Positions 53,545 through 61,994 of a DNA stretch of 64,000 nt are shown here, piece by piece. Source of the DNA: G965240365 sp965240365. Its GTDB lineage: Bacteria > Pseudomonadota > Gammaproteobacteria > Eutrophobiales > Eutrophobiaceae. The notes under the pieces are model-generated. The model was given only the letters and a program-made list of their open reading frames with translations. It was not told the origin of the DNA and made no database searches. The translations under genes were made by a program, and so were the position numbers. Where the stretch lies: NCBI GenBank assembly GCA_965240365.1, contig OZ251218.1, forward strand, positions 1,116,001 to 1,180,000, in the 5' to 3' direction. Each line of letters opens with the position of its first letter. Within the stretch, counting starts at the first letter, position 1.

Positions 53545-53963
53545 TTAATAAATCCTGACTTTCAGGTCTAATTCTCCGGATGATACTCGGTATTGACACA
53601 GGCGGCACGTTTACTGATATTTGTCTTTTATGACGGGCAGACGCTTCGCACCCACAAGGCGCTCTCAACCCCGGCCGCGCCGGAGCGGGCGATCCTGCGC
53701 GGCATCGGTGAAATAGGGACCCGTTTAACGGCCGGCCTGAGGGTGATTCATGATTCAACCGTGGCCACCAACGCGGTGCTGGAGGGCAAAGGGGCCAGCA
53801 CGGCCTATATCAGCAACCGCGGTTTTTCATGCAAAAACGTTCAAAACGGAAGGATTTGGTGATTTCTTTCTTTTTTGTTGACTCCGGGCGCCGCCCATCC
53901 TCGAAACAGGCGTTGAAGCGCATCACCCTCCCAAGCCCTTTCCGAAAAAAATCCCGCGCTCCC

Positions 53964-53991
53964 TTGCCCTTTTTGTAATACTTCGTATTAT
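53964..53991 (+). promoter_or_regulatory. zinT promoter with candidate Zur operator
   Basis: TTGCCC at 53964-53969, 16 bases, then TATTAT at 53986-53991. Overlapping the spacer and -10 is the perfect dyad TAATACTTCGTATTA (53976-53990), and a second near-dyad TAATACTAAAGTAATA follows at 53999-54014. T/A-rich dyads across a promoter upstream of zinT fit Zur control, though the exact Zur consensus for this lineage is unknown. Confidence 0.5.
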
Positions 53992-54034
53992 AAGTCGGTA
54001 ATACTAAAGTAATAAAGAAACTGGAGGTTTCTTA

Positions 54035-54697
54035 ATGCGCAACGCGTCAATCAGACGGGCCGGAGTTCTGGCGCTCTTGGCACTCATTCTGGCGGCTTCG
54101 GTCTGTAATATGGCCAAGGCCGATCATAAAGATAAAGGTCACGGCCATGATAAAGAGGAGAATGAGCAGGTTTACAAGGGCTACTTTGACGACGATCAGG
54201 TGAAGATGCGCCCTCTCTCGGACTGGAGGGGGGACTGGCAGTCGCTCTACCCCCTTTTGATGGCCGGCACTCTTGATGAGTTTCTGGCGTACAAGGCCGG
54301 GCACGGTGATAAGAGCGTGGAAGGCTATCGAGACTATTACGCCACAGGATACCGCACCGATGTGGGCCGCATCGTCATTAAGGGCGGCCGGGTTACCTTT
54401 GAGAAGAATAGTGAGTCGTTTTCGGCAAACTATGTCGACGACGGATTCGAAATCCTTACCTACAAAAAGGGCAACCGCGGCGTACGGTTTATCTTCCGCA
54501 AAAGCCAGGGCGATGACCAGGCGCCGGAGTTCATCCAGTTCAGCGACCATCGCATTGCCCCGGAGAAATCCGATCACTACCATATTTACTGGGGCAACGA
54601 CCGTGCCGCCCTCTTGAAAGAAGTTACCAACTGGCCCACTTATTTCCCCTCATCATTGAGCGGAAAAGAAATATCCGGCGCCATGATCAAGCATTAA
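54035..54697 (+). CDS. zinT: ZinT-family periplasmic metal-binding protein
   Basis: A 220-residue exported lipocalin-like protein that binds zinc or cadmium and aids ZnuABC. A signal peptide is at residues 1-28 (ending NMAKA), followed by a His-rich segment (DHKDKGHGHDKE), then YFDDDQVKMRPLSDWRGDWQ, VRFIFRK and FIQFSDHRIAPEKSDHYHIYWGND carrying the metal-site histidines. GGAGG lies 7 bases before the ATG. It is intact although set within a broken hydantoinase gene, so it probably arrived by insertion. Confidence 0.94.
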   Translation: MRNASIRRAGVLALLALILAASVCNMAKADHKDKGHGHDKEENEQVYKGYFDDDQVKMRPLSDWRGDWQSLYPLLMAGTLDEFLAYKAGHGDKSVEGYRDYYATGYRTDVGRIVIKGGRVTFEKNSESFSANYVDDGFEILTYKKGNRGVRFIFRKSQGDDQAPEFIQFSDHRIAPEKSDHYHIYWGNDRAALLKEVTNWPTYFPSSLSGKEISGAMIKH

Positions 54698-54981
54698 TTC
54701 GGCATCGGCGGTGGAAATATTGTGCTGTTTCCGCCGCCGAACCGTTTTTCCTCGGGGCGCCGTCAGACTATTGTCTTGAAACCGGCGGGCCGCATCAATG
54801 CCGGGGCAGAAACCTTGGAGGCCTTAACATCAGAGGATATCGACCGCCTGCCCGCTGAGTTGCAACGTTTAAAGCCACGAGGTCGTGGCGATCAATCTGC
54901 TGTTTTCCTGTCTGGATTCACGCTTTGAAGACCGGATCGTGGCCCATATCCCGGCTCCTGTCTTTGTCTGCCAAGGGAGCC

Positions 54982-55025
54982 CTGAATAAATCCATCCTGG
55001 ATTTCTCAGGGCACGCAGAGTTCCG
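54982..55025 (-). repeat. Partial MITE family 2 copy in the hydantoinase remnant
   Basis: CCCTGAATAAATCCATCCTGG followed by ATTTCTCAGGGC is the reverse of the right end of family 2 (compare 57100-57130). Confidence 0.6.
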
Positions 55026-55117
55026 GTCAGACCTCAGAGGCGGCCTTTCATCAGCAACACGGGCAACGCTATGGCCACCACCTGGAGACGCCCGTGGAAC
55101 TGGTCAATATCCCGGGG

Positions 55118-55217
55118 TCACCTCATCTAAATTGCTAACATAGCGGGCGATATGAGCGATACCAACGATACCGTGGCCAGGATAACTGACGCCTTCTTGT
55201 TGTTAGATGAGGTGACC
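55118..55217. mobile_element. 100-bp element with 15-bp perfect inverted ends
   Basis: GGTCACCTCATCTAA at 55118-55132 is the exact inverse of TTAGATGAGGTGACC at 55203-55217. The outside flanks are near-identical 16-mers, CTGGTCAATATCCCGG (55102-55117) and CTGGTCAATGTCCGGG (55218-55233). Removing the element and one flank restores the HyuA frame from PVELV to VNVRVG, so it is an insertion. No coding capacity. Confidence 0.7.
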
Positions 55218-55469
55218 CTGGTCAATGTCCGGGTTGGCATTTATGCGGAAAAGCGCCTATTATTAAATGACAGCATGGCCCCTGCCGCTTTCAAGGCGCC
55301 GGCCGCGGCCAATGTCGTCTCGCGGCACGCCATGCGGCCCGGCCAAACCATCGCGGGCGAAGTGATCATCTGCGAGCCGGGGGCAACGACCCGGGTCGCG
55401 CCCGGCTGGCCTGCCAGGCTCGGCGCCGGGGGACATCTTCTTTTGGAAAAAACATCAGGGGAACCTTGA

Positions 55470-55500
55470 GAACGCTCTGATTTAATCAGAGTTTCCCTGA
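55470..55500 (+). repeat. Family 2 palindrome fragment
   Basis: AACGCTCTGATTTAATCAGAG with GTTTCCCTGA after it is the left-end palindrome of family 2, directly after the hydantoinase remnant. Confidence 0.5.
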
Positions 55501-55548
55501 AAAACGTATCCGGGGCCGTCCGCGTTGCCCCGGGTCGGGAGCAAAGTC

Positions 55549-56724
55549 ATGTTAAACGGTTTGATTGAATTATCGGGCTGGGGCTATGTGGCCGTAACCC
55601 TCGCCCTGACACACATCACGATCCTGTCCGTCACCTTATACCTGCATCGGAGTCAGGCCCACCGGGCGGTCGATTTTCACCCCGCCGTCAATCACTTCTT
55701 CCGCTTCTGGCTATGGCTGACAACGGGCATGGTCACCCGCGAGTGGGTGGCCGTACACCGCAAACATCACGCCGAGGTCGAGACGGCCGCAGACCCGCAC
55801 AGCCCCCAGATAAAAGGCATAAAGGCCGTCCTGTGGCGGGGCGCCGAACTCTACCGGGCCGCCATTAAAAAGCCGGAGATTACGGAAAAATACGGGCATG
55901 GCACACCGGATGACTGGCTTGAAAACCGCCTCTACAGCCGCCATTCGGAATGGGGCCTGGCGGCCATGCTCATCATTGACCTGGCCTTGTTCGGCGTGAT
56001 CGGCGTCACCATCTGGGCCGTACAGATGATCTGGATCCCGTTCTTTGCGGCCGGCGTGGTCAACGGCCTCGGCCATTGGTTCGGTTATCGCAATTTCGAA
56101 CCGGCAGACGCCTCCACCAACATCCTGCCCGTCGGCATCCTGATCGGCGGCGAAGAGTTGCACAATAATCACCATGCCTTTGCCGCTTCGGCCCGTTTTT
56201 CCTCCAGATCATGGGAATTCGATCTGGGCTGGCTATACATACGTCTTTTGCGCCGGCTTGGTCTCGCCCGCGTGAAAAGACTGGCGCCGCAACCGAGGTT
56301 TAATCATGCCAAACCGTTAATCGACTACGATACCGTGAGCGCCGTGATCACCAACCGCCTGCATGTCATGTCCGATTATGCGCGCGAGGTGACTGGCGGC
56401 GTTTACAAGGATGAAATGCGCAAGGCGAATGTGTATAGCCGCCGGTTCCTGCGCAAAGGCAAAAAGCTGCTGGCCCGGGCCGATAACCTGCTGGACCGCC
56501 AAGCCGAAGAGCGCCTGCAAAAACTGCTGGCCGAGAGCGACGCCCTCAAGGTGGTTTACGAGTATCGGCAGCGCCTGCAATCGATCTGGCAACAAAAATC
56601 CGCCACCAAAGAATCCCTGGTGATGAATTTGCAAAAGTGGTGCCTGGAAGCAGAACAAACCGGCATCACCGCCCTGCAGGAATTTGCCCAGGGCTTGAGA
56701 CGCTACACCCTGCAAGCCGCGTAA
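55549..56724 (+). CDS. Membrane fatty-acid desaturase (acyl-CoA delta-9 type)
   Basis: About 391 residues from the ATG at 55549 (GGGAG upstream). Four hydrophobic segments and the three di-iron histidine boxes HRSQAHR, HRKHH and HNNHH define a delta-9 acyl-CoA/lipid desaturase introducing a double bond into saturated acyl chains. The last about 130 residues (RLHVMSDYAREVTGGV to TLQAA) are a basic helical extension seen in gammaproteobacterial members and sometimes annotated as transposase-like. Probably monocistronic. Confidence 0.9.
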   Translation: MLNGLIELSGWGYVAVTLALTHITILSVTLYLHRSQAHRAVDFHPAVNHFFRFWLWLTTGMVTREWVAVHRKHHAEVETAADPHSPQIKGIKAVLWRGAELYRAAIKKPEITEKYGHGTPDDWLENRLYSRHSEWGLAAMLIIDLALFGVIGVTIWAVQMIWIPFFAAGVVNGLGHWFGYRNFEPADASTNILPVGILIGGEELHNNHHAFAASARFSSRSWEFDLGWLYIRLLRRLGLARVKRLAPQPRFNHAKPLIDYDTVSAVITNRLHVMSDYAREVTGGVYKDEMRKANVYSRRFLRKGKKLLARADNLLDRQAEERLQKLLAESDALKVVYEYRQRLQSIWQQKSATKESLVMNLQKWCLEAEQTGITALQEFAQGLRRYTLQAA

Positions 56725-56962
56725 TCTCTGGCGCTCCGCGGCCATCGCCACCACTTCTGTCATGCCAGCCTGCTTGTTGCGGGCAGGCAAGGATAACGGT
56801 TTTGTTGCAGAGTTGATCCCGCCTCCCTCGTCATTCCGGGCAAGCCGCGGGCAGGCCCTTTACCCATTTTCAGGGCCTGCTTCGTTTCACACCGCGATTT
56901 ATTTTCTCCTATACTTAAGTATCTGTTGATAAAGCCCTGAACAAGAAGTCAGGGTTCGTATA
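56725..56962. other. Gap after the desaturase gene
   Basis: No gene seen. A CCTGCTTGTTGCGGGCAGG palindrome near 56767 and a T-rich stretch CCTATACTTAAGTATC near 56910 are present; the latter could be a promoter element but has no clear -35. Confidence 0.35.
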
Positions 56963-57130
56963 GGAAGCTCTGATTGAATCAGAGCTTCCTGCGGTACAGG
57001 GATGTGCCGCCAAAATCAATGACGTAAGTCATTGATTTTGAAGCAGGGTGAAAATCGCATTTTCACCCTGCGTGCCCTGACCTGCCTGCTGCAGGCAGGG
57101 AAATCCAGGATGGATTTATTCAGGGCTTCC
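56963..57130. mobile_element. MITE-like element family 2, copy b
   Basis: A 168-bp copy flanked by TATA on both sides (56959-56962, 57131-57134). Left end GGAAGCTCTGATTGAATC, right end (inverted) GGAAGCCCTGAATAAATCC. It contains the stems AAAATCAATGAC/GTCATTGATTTT and GCAGGGTGAAAA/TTTTCACCCTGC. It ends 40 bases before the prpE-like start codon. Confidence 0.85.
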
Positions 57131-57169
57131 TATAATAAAATAGCCGGCAAGCCCGGCACAGGGGGTAGT

Positions 57170-59065
57170 ATGAGTCGTTTTGATGATATTTACCGGCGCT
57201 CTATCGCCGATCCCGAGGGTTTCTGGGGCGCGGCCGCCGGCGCTATTGACTGGCACAAGCCCTGGGATTCGGTGCTTGATGATTCCGGCAAGCCTTTTTA
57301 CCGGTGGTTTTCCGGCGCCGAGATTAACACCTGCCACAACGCCCTCGACCGCCATGTCGCGGGCGGCCGCGCCGAACAGCCGGCGCTGATCTGGGATTCA
57401 CCCGTCACCGGCAGCGAAAGGCATTATACCTACGCCGAGTTACAGGCCGAGGTGGCCCTGTTTGCCGGGGCGCTCGCGGCCCGCGGCGTGAGCCGGGGCG
57501 AGCGGGTGCTCATCTACATGCCGATGGTCCCGGAAGCGGTGATCGCCATGCTGGCCTGCGCCCGCCTCGGCGCGGTGCATTCCGTGGTGTTTGGCGGTTT
57601 CGCGGCCAGCGAGCTGGCGATCCGCATCGACGATGCCGGCCCGAAGGCCATCGTCACGGCTTCCTGCGGCATCGAAGCCGGGCGGGTGCTGGCCTACAAG
57701 CCGTTGCTGGACAAGGCCGTGCAGATGGCAACCCACAAACCCGAATTCTGCGTCATTCTGCAACGGCCCATGCTGCAGGCCGCGCTGGGCGCCCGCGATG
57801 TCGAGTGGCAGAGCGCGCTGGCAAGCGCCGAGCCGCACGACTGCGTGCCCGTGGCGGCGACCGACCCGCTCTATATTCTCTATACCTCCGGCACCACCGG
57901 CCAGCCCAAGGGCATTGTGCGCGACAACGGCGGCCATGCCGTGGCGCTCATGTGGAGCATGCAAAACATTTACAACGTGGCGCCGGGCGAGGTCTTCTGG
58001 ACCGCCTCCGATGTGGGCTGGGTGGTCGGCCATTCCTATATTGTTTACGGGCCGCTGCTGCATGGCAACACCACCCTGGTGTTCGAGGGCAAGCCGGTCG
58101 GGACCCCGGATGCCGGGGCCTTCTGGCGCGTCATCCGGCAACACAGGGCGACCACGCTGTTTACCGCGCCAACCGCCCTGCGGGCGATCCGGCAGCAGGA
58201 TCCGGATGGCCGGCTGATCGGCGAAGGTATGCCGGCCGAATTCCGCGCCCTGTTTCTGGCCGGCGAGCGGTGCGATCCCGATACCCTGCATTGGGCCGAA
58301 CAGAAGCTCAAAGTACCGGTCATTGATCACTGGTGGCAGACCGAGACCGGCTGGTCGATCGCTGCCAACTGCCTGGGAATTGAAGCGCTGCCGATCAAGC
58401 CCGGTTCGGCCTGCCGGCCCGTGCCGGGCTGGGATTTGCGGACGCTGGACAGCGCCGGCCGCGAGGCCGGGCCGGGCACGGTCGGCGCCCTGGCCGGCAA
58501 GCTGCCCATGCCGCCGGGCGCCGCCCCCACGCTTTGGAACGCCGATGCGCGTTTCCGGGAATCCTACCTGAGCCGCTTTCCGGGCTACTACGAATCCGGC
58601 GACGCCGGCTATATCGACGCGGACGGCTATGTGCATGTCATGGCGCGCACGGACGACATCATCAATGTCGCCGGGCACCGGCTCTCAACCGGGGCGATGG
58701 AAGAAGTGCTGACCGCGCACCCGGATGTGGCCGAGTGCGCCGTGATCGGCGTCGCCGACTCCCTCAAGGGGCAACTCCCGGTCGGCTTTGTAGTGCTCAA
58801 GGCCGGCGCCGCCCGGGCCGAGGCCGAGCTCGTGCGGGAGCTCGTGCAGATGGTGCGCGAGCGCATCGGGCCGGTCGCGGCCTTCAAGCAGGCGGCCGTG
58901 GTCAAGCGCCTGCCGAAGACCCGCTCGGGCAAGATCCTGCGCGGCGCCATGCGCCGGGTCGCGGCCGGCGAGCCCTGCAAGCCGCCCGCGACCATCGACG
59001 ACCCGGCCATTCTGCAGGAGATCGGCGAAGCCCTGCGGGCGCTCGGCTATCCGGCCACTTCATAG
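57170..59065 (+). CDS. prpE: Propionyl-CoA synthetase-like acyl-CoA ligase
   Basis: A 631-residue AMP-forming acyl-CoA synthetase (ATG at 57170 after GGGGG). Motifs are the P-loop YTSGTTGQPKGI, DHWWQTETGWSI, YYESGDAGYIDADGYVHVMARTDD and the catalytic lysine region RLPKTRSGKILRGAMR. The N-terminus and overall length match PrpE, which activates propionate, with acetate as an alternative. No prpBCD genes are in view. The promoter must lie in or beside the mini-element just upstream. Confidence 0.9.
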   Translation: MSRFDDIYRRSIADPEGFWGAAAGAIDWHKPWDSVLDDSGKPFYRWFSGAEINTCHNALDRHVAGGRAEQPALIWDSPVTGSERHYTYAELQAEVALFAGALAARGVSRGERVLIYMPMVPEAVIAMLACARLGAVHSVVFGGFAASELAIRIDDAGPKAIVTASCGIEAGRVLAYKPLLDKAVQMATHKPEFCVILQRPMLQAALGARDVEWQSALASAEPHDCVPVAATDPLYILYTSGTTGQPKGIVRDNGGHAVALMWSMQNIYNVAPGEVFWTASDVGWVVGHSYIVYGPLLHGNTTLVFEGKPVGTPDAGAFWRVIRQHRATTLFTAPTALRAIRQQDPDGRLIGEGMPAEFRALFLAGERCDPDTLHWAEQKLKVPVIDHWWQTETGWSIAANCLGIEALPIKPGSACRPVPGWDLRTLDSAGREAGPGTVGALAGKLPMPPGAAPTLWNADARFRESYLSRFPGYYESGDAGYIDADGYVHVMARTDDIINVAGHRLSTGAMEEVLTAHPDVAECAVIGVADSLKGQLPVGFVVLKAGAARAEAELVRELVQMVRERIGPVAAFKQAAVVKRLPKTRSGKILRGAMRRVAAGEPCKPPATIDDPAILQEIGEALRALGYPATS

Positions 59066-59106
59066 GCGCCGGATTTACCCCTGCCGGCGCGGCAAGAGAC
59101 AGACGC

Positions 59107-59538
59107 ATGAACAAACACGAGGAGAACGTGGAACTCAAGGGCGCCTGCCTGTGCCGCGCCCACCATTACCGCGCGTCCGGCCGGTTCATGGGCTTTTATC
59201 ATTGCCATTGCAGCCGCTGTCGCAAGTCAACCGGCACCGGCCATGCCAGCAATATCCTGCTGCGGCCGGGGCAACTGGAATTGAGCGGAGACCGGGAGCG
59301 GATCGGCATATATAAAGTCCCCGGGGCGGCGCGTTTTGCCAGCCGCTTTTGCCGGGAATGCGGCGGCCCCATCCCCAGATTCGATCGAAAATCCACGCTC
59401 GTGGCGGTCCCGGCCGGCACCCTGGATGAACCGACAACACTGCAACCCGAGGCCCGTATCTTCTGGGAATCCAGGGCAAGCTGGTCCTGCTCCGGGCAGG
59501 CGTTGCCGCAATTCGCGGAGTTCCCCGCTCAGGATTAG
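59107..59538 (+). CDS. GFA-family (glutathione-dependent formaldehyde-activating-like) protein
   Basis: A 143-residue zinc-binding protein of the Gfa/CENP-V fold. The cysteine sets are GACLCRAHHY, FYHCHCSRCRKSTG and FCRECGGPIPRF. Family members bind zinc and some act on S-hydroxymethylglutathione; many have no known reaction. The start at 59107 is chosen because upstream sequence in that frame is an antisense-like shadow of the ligase gene. Confidence 0.88.
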   Translation: MNKHEENVELKGACLCRAHHYRASGRFMGFYHCHCSRCRKSTGTGHASNILLRPGQLELSGDRERIGIYKVPGAARFASRFCRECGGPIPRFDRKSTLVAVPAGTLDEPTTLQPEARIFWESRASWSCSGQALPQFAEFPAQD

Positions 59539-59650
59539 CCCACACCACCCGGCGCGGGCCGCGGCCATCTTCCTCGCGCGGATTTCTTCCTTTTAGCCCG
59601 CCTGATCAATACCATGCCTGTATTTTACTTGCCGCCGGATTGCGTTGATA

Positions 59651-60424
59651 ATGTCCTGCCATACAGGCGTTGATAAGGGGCTGTTAGTGGGATCACTTCT
59701 ATATCAATTACAGCAGTTTGATCCGGGCATGGTCTGGCTGGATGAGAATAATATCGTTACGGCCATGAACCACCGGGCGATGGCCGTGCTCGGCAAGCGG
59801 CAGGAGCGCCTTATCGGCAAGGAGGTGTTGCAGTTACACCCGGAGAAAAGCCGTGACAAGGTGCGCTTTCTGCTTGAAGAATGCCGCTGCCCCGTGAGCT
59901 CGCCGCCGCCCATGACCATGATGATCAATATCCCGGAGCAGATGCTGCTGATAAAGGTGGCCAAGATGATCGGCGCCGGGGGGCATTATGGCATCTGCAT
60001 GATCTTCTACGACCTGACCGAACTGGCCACCATCGCCGGCGATAAACAAATCGCCGAATCCCCCCGGCAGGAACCCGTTTTTGCCCGCCGCCTGATCAAG
60101 CTGCCGATTTATGACAACCAGCAGATACGCCTGATCGACTTGCAGACGGTCGCCTGCATCAAGGCCGATGGCCACTATTCAACCCTGCAAACCGCCGACT
60201 CGCGCTATTTTTGCAATTTATCCCTGCTGGATCTCGATGAACGGCTGGACCCACAGGTATTTATCCGCACCCACCGCAGCCATATCGTCAATCTGGCCTT
60301 TGCCAAGGCATTAAACAAACAGGCTGAACAATGGCATCTGGTGATCGACTGCCAACCGGAAATAACCGTGCCCATCAGCCGCAATAATGTCTCCAGGGTG
60401 AAGCATTGTCTCGGCGTTGTTTAG
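59651..60424 (+). CDS. rcoM: RcoM-type haem PAS / LytTR CO-responsive regulator
   Basis: A 257-residue transcription factor from the ATG at 59651. The N-terminal PAS domain (QFDPGMVWLDENNIVTAMNH, then VLQLHPEKSRDKVRF, PVSSPPPMTMMINIP) matches RcoM of Burkholderia. The haem-ligand positions known there fall on His63 (QLHPEK), Cys80 (before PVSSPPP) and Met90, allowing for a loop three residues shorter. The C-terminal half (about 150-257) is a LytTR DNA-binding domain with ADGHYSTLQTADSRYFCNLS and FIRTHRSHIVNLAF. It lies upstream of coxMSL, which it should activate in response to CO. Confidence 0.88.
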   Translation: MSCHTGVDKGLLVGSLLYQLQQFDPGMVWLDENNIVTAMNHRAMAVLGKRQERLIGKEVLQLHPEKSRDKVRFLLEECRCPVSSPPPMTMMINIPEQMLLIKVAKMIGAGGHYGICMIFYDLTELATIAGDKQIAESPRQEPVFARRLIKLPIYDNQQIRLIDLQTVACIKADGHYSTLQTADSRYFCNLSLLDLDERLDPQVFIRTHRSHIVNLAFAKALNKQAEQWHLVIDCQPEITVPISRNNVSRVKHCLGVV

Positions 60425-60937
60425 GTGTTTAGTTATGAATGACGATGGGGGCGGGAGTGATATTGAAGGTTGCCTGCGTCGTGAAAAACAATCCGCAGAT
60501 TACACAGATTACGCAGAGTTATTCCCCCTGCCTGCATCCCTGTAGGCGTGCCCGCCCGGCGAAGGCCGGAATCCAGTGGTTTATAAAATCCATTCCCGCG
60601 CGAGCGGGAACCCGTGTGTTCGTTCGTCGTCATGTTACTCACCTTTTTCTGCTTGCCGCCGCGTCCTGGCTTTTGTTTGCTTCATGCGCCTTGCCGCCAG
60701 ATCCAAATCGGCGTCCGGTGTTTTCTGTGTCTTTATAAACCTCATACGAAAAAACAGAACCCTGCTGTCCCATTTCTTATATTAAAAAAGTCTCATTTCT
60801 GTCTGAACCTGTACAGACTCTGGGGTTTCCCTGTACATAGCGGCGCCGGGGCGTCCCGGCCTGCCATTCAAGCTCGATTACTGCCATTCATGCACAGATA
60901 CTTGATCGCGGGCTGGAACATACCATACTGAGCTTTA
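60425..60937. other. Repeat-laden gap between rcoM and coxM
   Basis: No gene seen. It contains AATCCGCAGATTACACAGATT tandem-like motifs (60490-60520), a GGCCGGAATCCAGTGG...CATTCCCGCGCGAGCGGGAA module (60566-60612) and a TCTGAACCTGTACA stretch (60799-60812) also found near 53204. RcoM target sites (tandem TTnnnG-type repeats) would be expected here or within the following element but were not identified with confidence. Confidence 0.45.
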
Positions 60938-61086
60938 TGAAATCCTGATTAAATCAGAATTTCCTGCGGCGCAAGGAAGTGCCGCCAAAATCAATGACGC
61001 AAGTCATTGATTTTGAAGCAAGATGAAAATCGCATTTTCATCTTGCGTGCTCTGAGAAGTCCAGGATGGACTTATTCAGAGCTTCC
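60938..61086. mobile_element. MITE-like element family 2, copy c
   Basis: A 149-bp copy with a slightly decayed left end (GAAATCCTGATTAAATCAG) and an intact right end (inverted GGAAGCTCTGAATAAGTCC). Flanks are TTTA and TTAA, no longer identical. It shares the stems AAAATCAATGAC/GTCATTGATTTT and GCAAGATGAAAA/TTTTCATCTTGC. It ends 39 bases before the coxM start, between the CO operon and its regulator. Confidence 0.8.
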
Positions 61087-61124
61087 TTAAAATACTATAA
61101 AAAACACCAGAGAGGAGCACAATC

Positions 61125-61994
61125 ATGATACCGGGTGAGTTTCATTATCATCAGGCGTCATCGGTCGATGACGCCGTTTCACTCCTGAATCGTTTTGAAG
61201 ACGCCAAAATCGTCGCGGGCGGGCACAGCCTGTTGCCGATGATGAAGCTGAGGATGGCCGAACCCGCGCATCTTATCGATCTCAACGGCCTGTCTGAATT
61301 AAAACAGATCAAGCCCGACGGGGACTCGATATTGATCGGCGCGATGTGCACGGAAAATGAGTTGATCCGGTCCGAGTTGTTACAGACCCGTTGTCCGCTT
61401 ATTGTCGAGGCGGCCGGACTCATCGCGGACCCGCAGGTGCGCAGCCGCGCGACCATCGGCGGTGATATTGCGCACGGTGATCCGGGCAATGACCACCCGG
61501 CCCTGATGCTGGCGACAGACGCCGAATTCATCATCAACGGGCCGGACGGGGAACGCACGGCCCCGGCCAACGGATTCTTCCTGGGCACGTACTGGACCGG
61601 CCTGGAAGAATCCGAGTTGTTGACCGCTATCCGCATACCCGCATTTACCCCTGAAACCGGCTACGGTTTTAACAAGATCAAGCGCAAAACCGGCGATTAC
61701 GCCACGGCCGGCGCGACCGTGGTGCTGAAAATGGCGGGCGGCCGGATCAAGCATATCCGCATCGCCCTGACCAATGTGGCCCCGATGGCGCTGCGCGCGC
61801 CGGAGGCCGAACAGATGCTGCTGGAACAAAGCCCGGATCAAGCCCTGCTGAACAAGGCCGCCGAGGCGGTCATGCAGGTCTGCGACCCGGTGGCGGACCT
61901 GAGCGGCGATGTGCGGTACAAAACGGCGATGGCCGCAGAGATGACAAAACGCTCGCTCGGCGACGCCGTAAACCGGGCCGGGGGTGTGCGATGA
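61125..61994 (+). CDS. coxM: CO dehydrogenase medium (FAD) subunit
   Basis: A 289-residue flavoprotein subunit that passes electrons from the Mo site through FeS clusters to FAD. The FAD-binding motifs are IVAGGHSLLPMMKLRMAEP and RATIGGDIAHGDPGNDHPAL. GAGGAG lies 8 bases before the ATG. It overlaps coxS by 4 bases. Gene order coxM-coxS-coxL is the classic aerobic CODH order. Confidence 0.94.
   Translation: MIPGEFHYHQASSVDDAVSLLNRFEDAKIVAGGHSLLPMMKLRMAEPAHLIDLNGLSELKQIKPDGDSILIGAMCTENELIRSELLQTRCPLIVEAAGLIADPQVRSRATIGGDIAHGDPGNDHPALMLATDAEFIINGPDGERTAPANGFFLGTYWTGLEESELLTAIRIPAFTPETGYGFNKIKRKTGDYATAGATVVLKMAGGRIKHIRIALTNVAPMALRAPEAEQMLLEQSPDQALLNKAAEAVMQVCDPVADLSGDVRYKTAMAAEMTKRSLGDAVNRAGGVR

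Larger units (their letters stand above)
53581..55469 (+). pseudogene. Hydantoinase/oxoprolinase (HyuA-like) remnant in three pieces
   Basis: Piece 1 (53581-53831): MILGIDTGGTFTDICLL, a frameshift, then HKALSTPAAPERAILRGIGE and STVATNAVLEGKGASTAYIS. Piece 2 (about 54765-54965): PAGRINAGAETLEALTSED, frameshift, VVAINLLFSCLDSRFEDRIV. Piece 3 (55030-55469): FHQQHGQRYGHHLETPVELV, a 100-bp insertion, then VNVRVGIYAEKR and RPGQTIAGEVIICEPGATTR. Together these trace the N-terminal, middle and C-terminal parts of an ATP-dependent hydantoinase/oxoprolinase. An intact zinT gene lies between pieces 1 and 2, and family-2 fragments lie beside pieces 2 and 3. Confidence 0.75.

Noticed and set aside
57440..59106. 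Long antisense and shifted frames over the prpE-like gene
   Set aside because: High GC leaves long alternative frames; the plus-strand ligase has all family motifs, the others none. Only the last 143 codons of one frame (from 59107) are a real gene.
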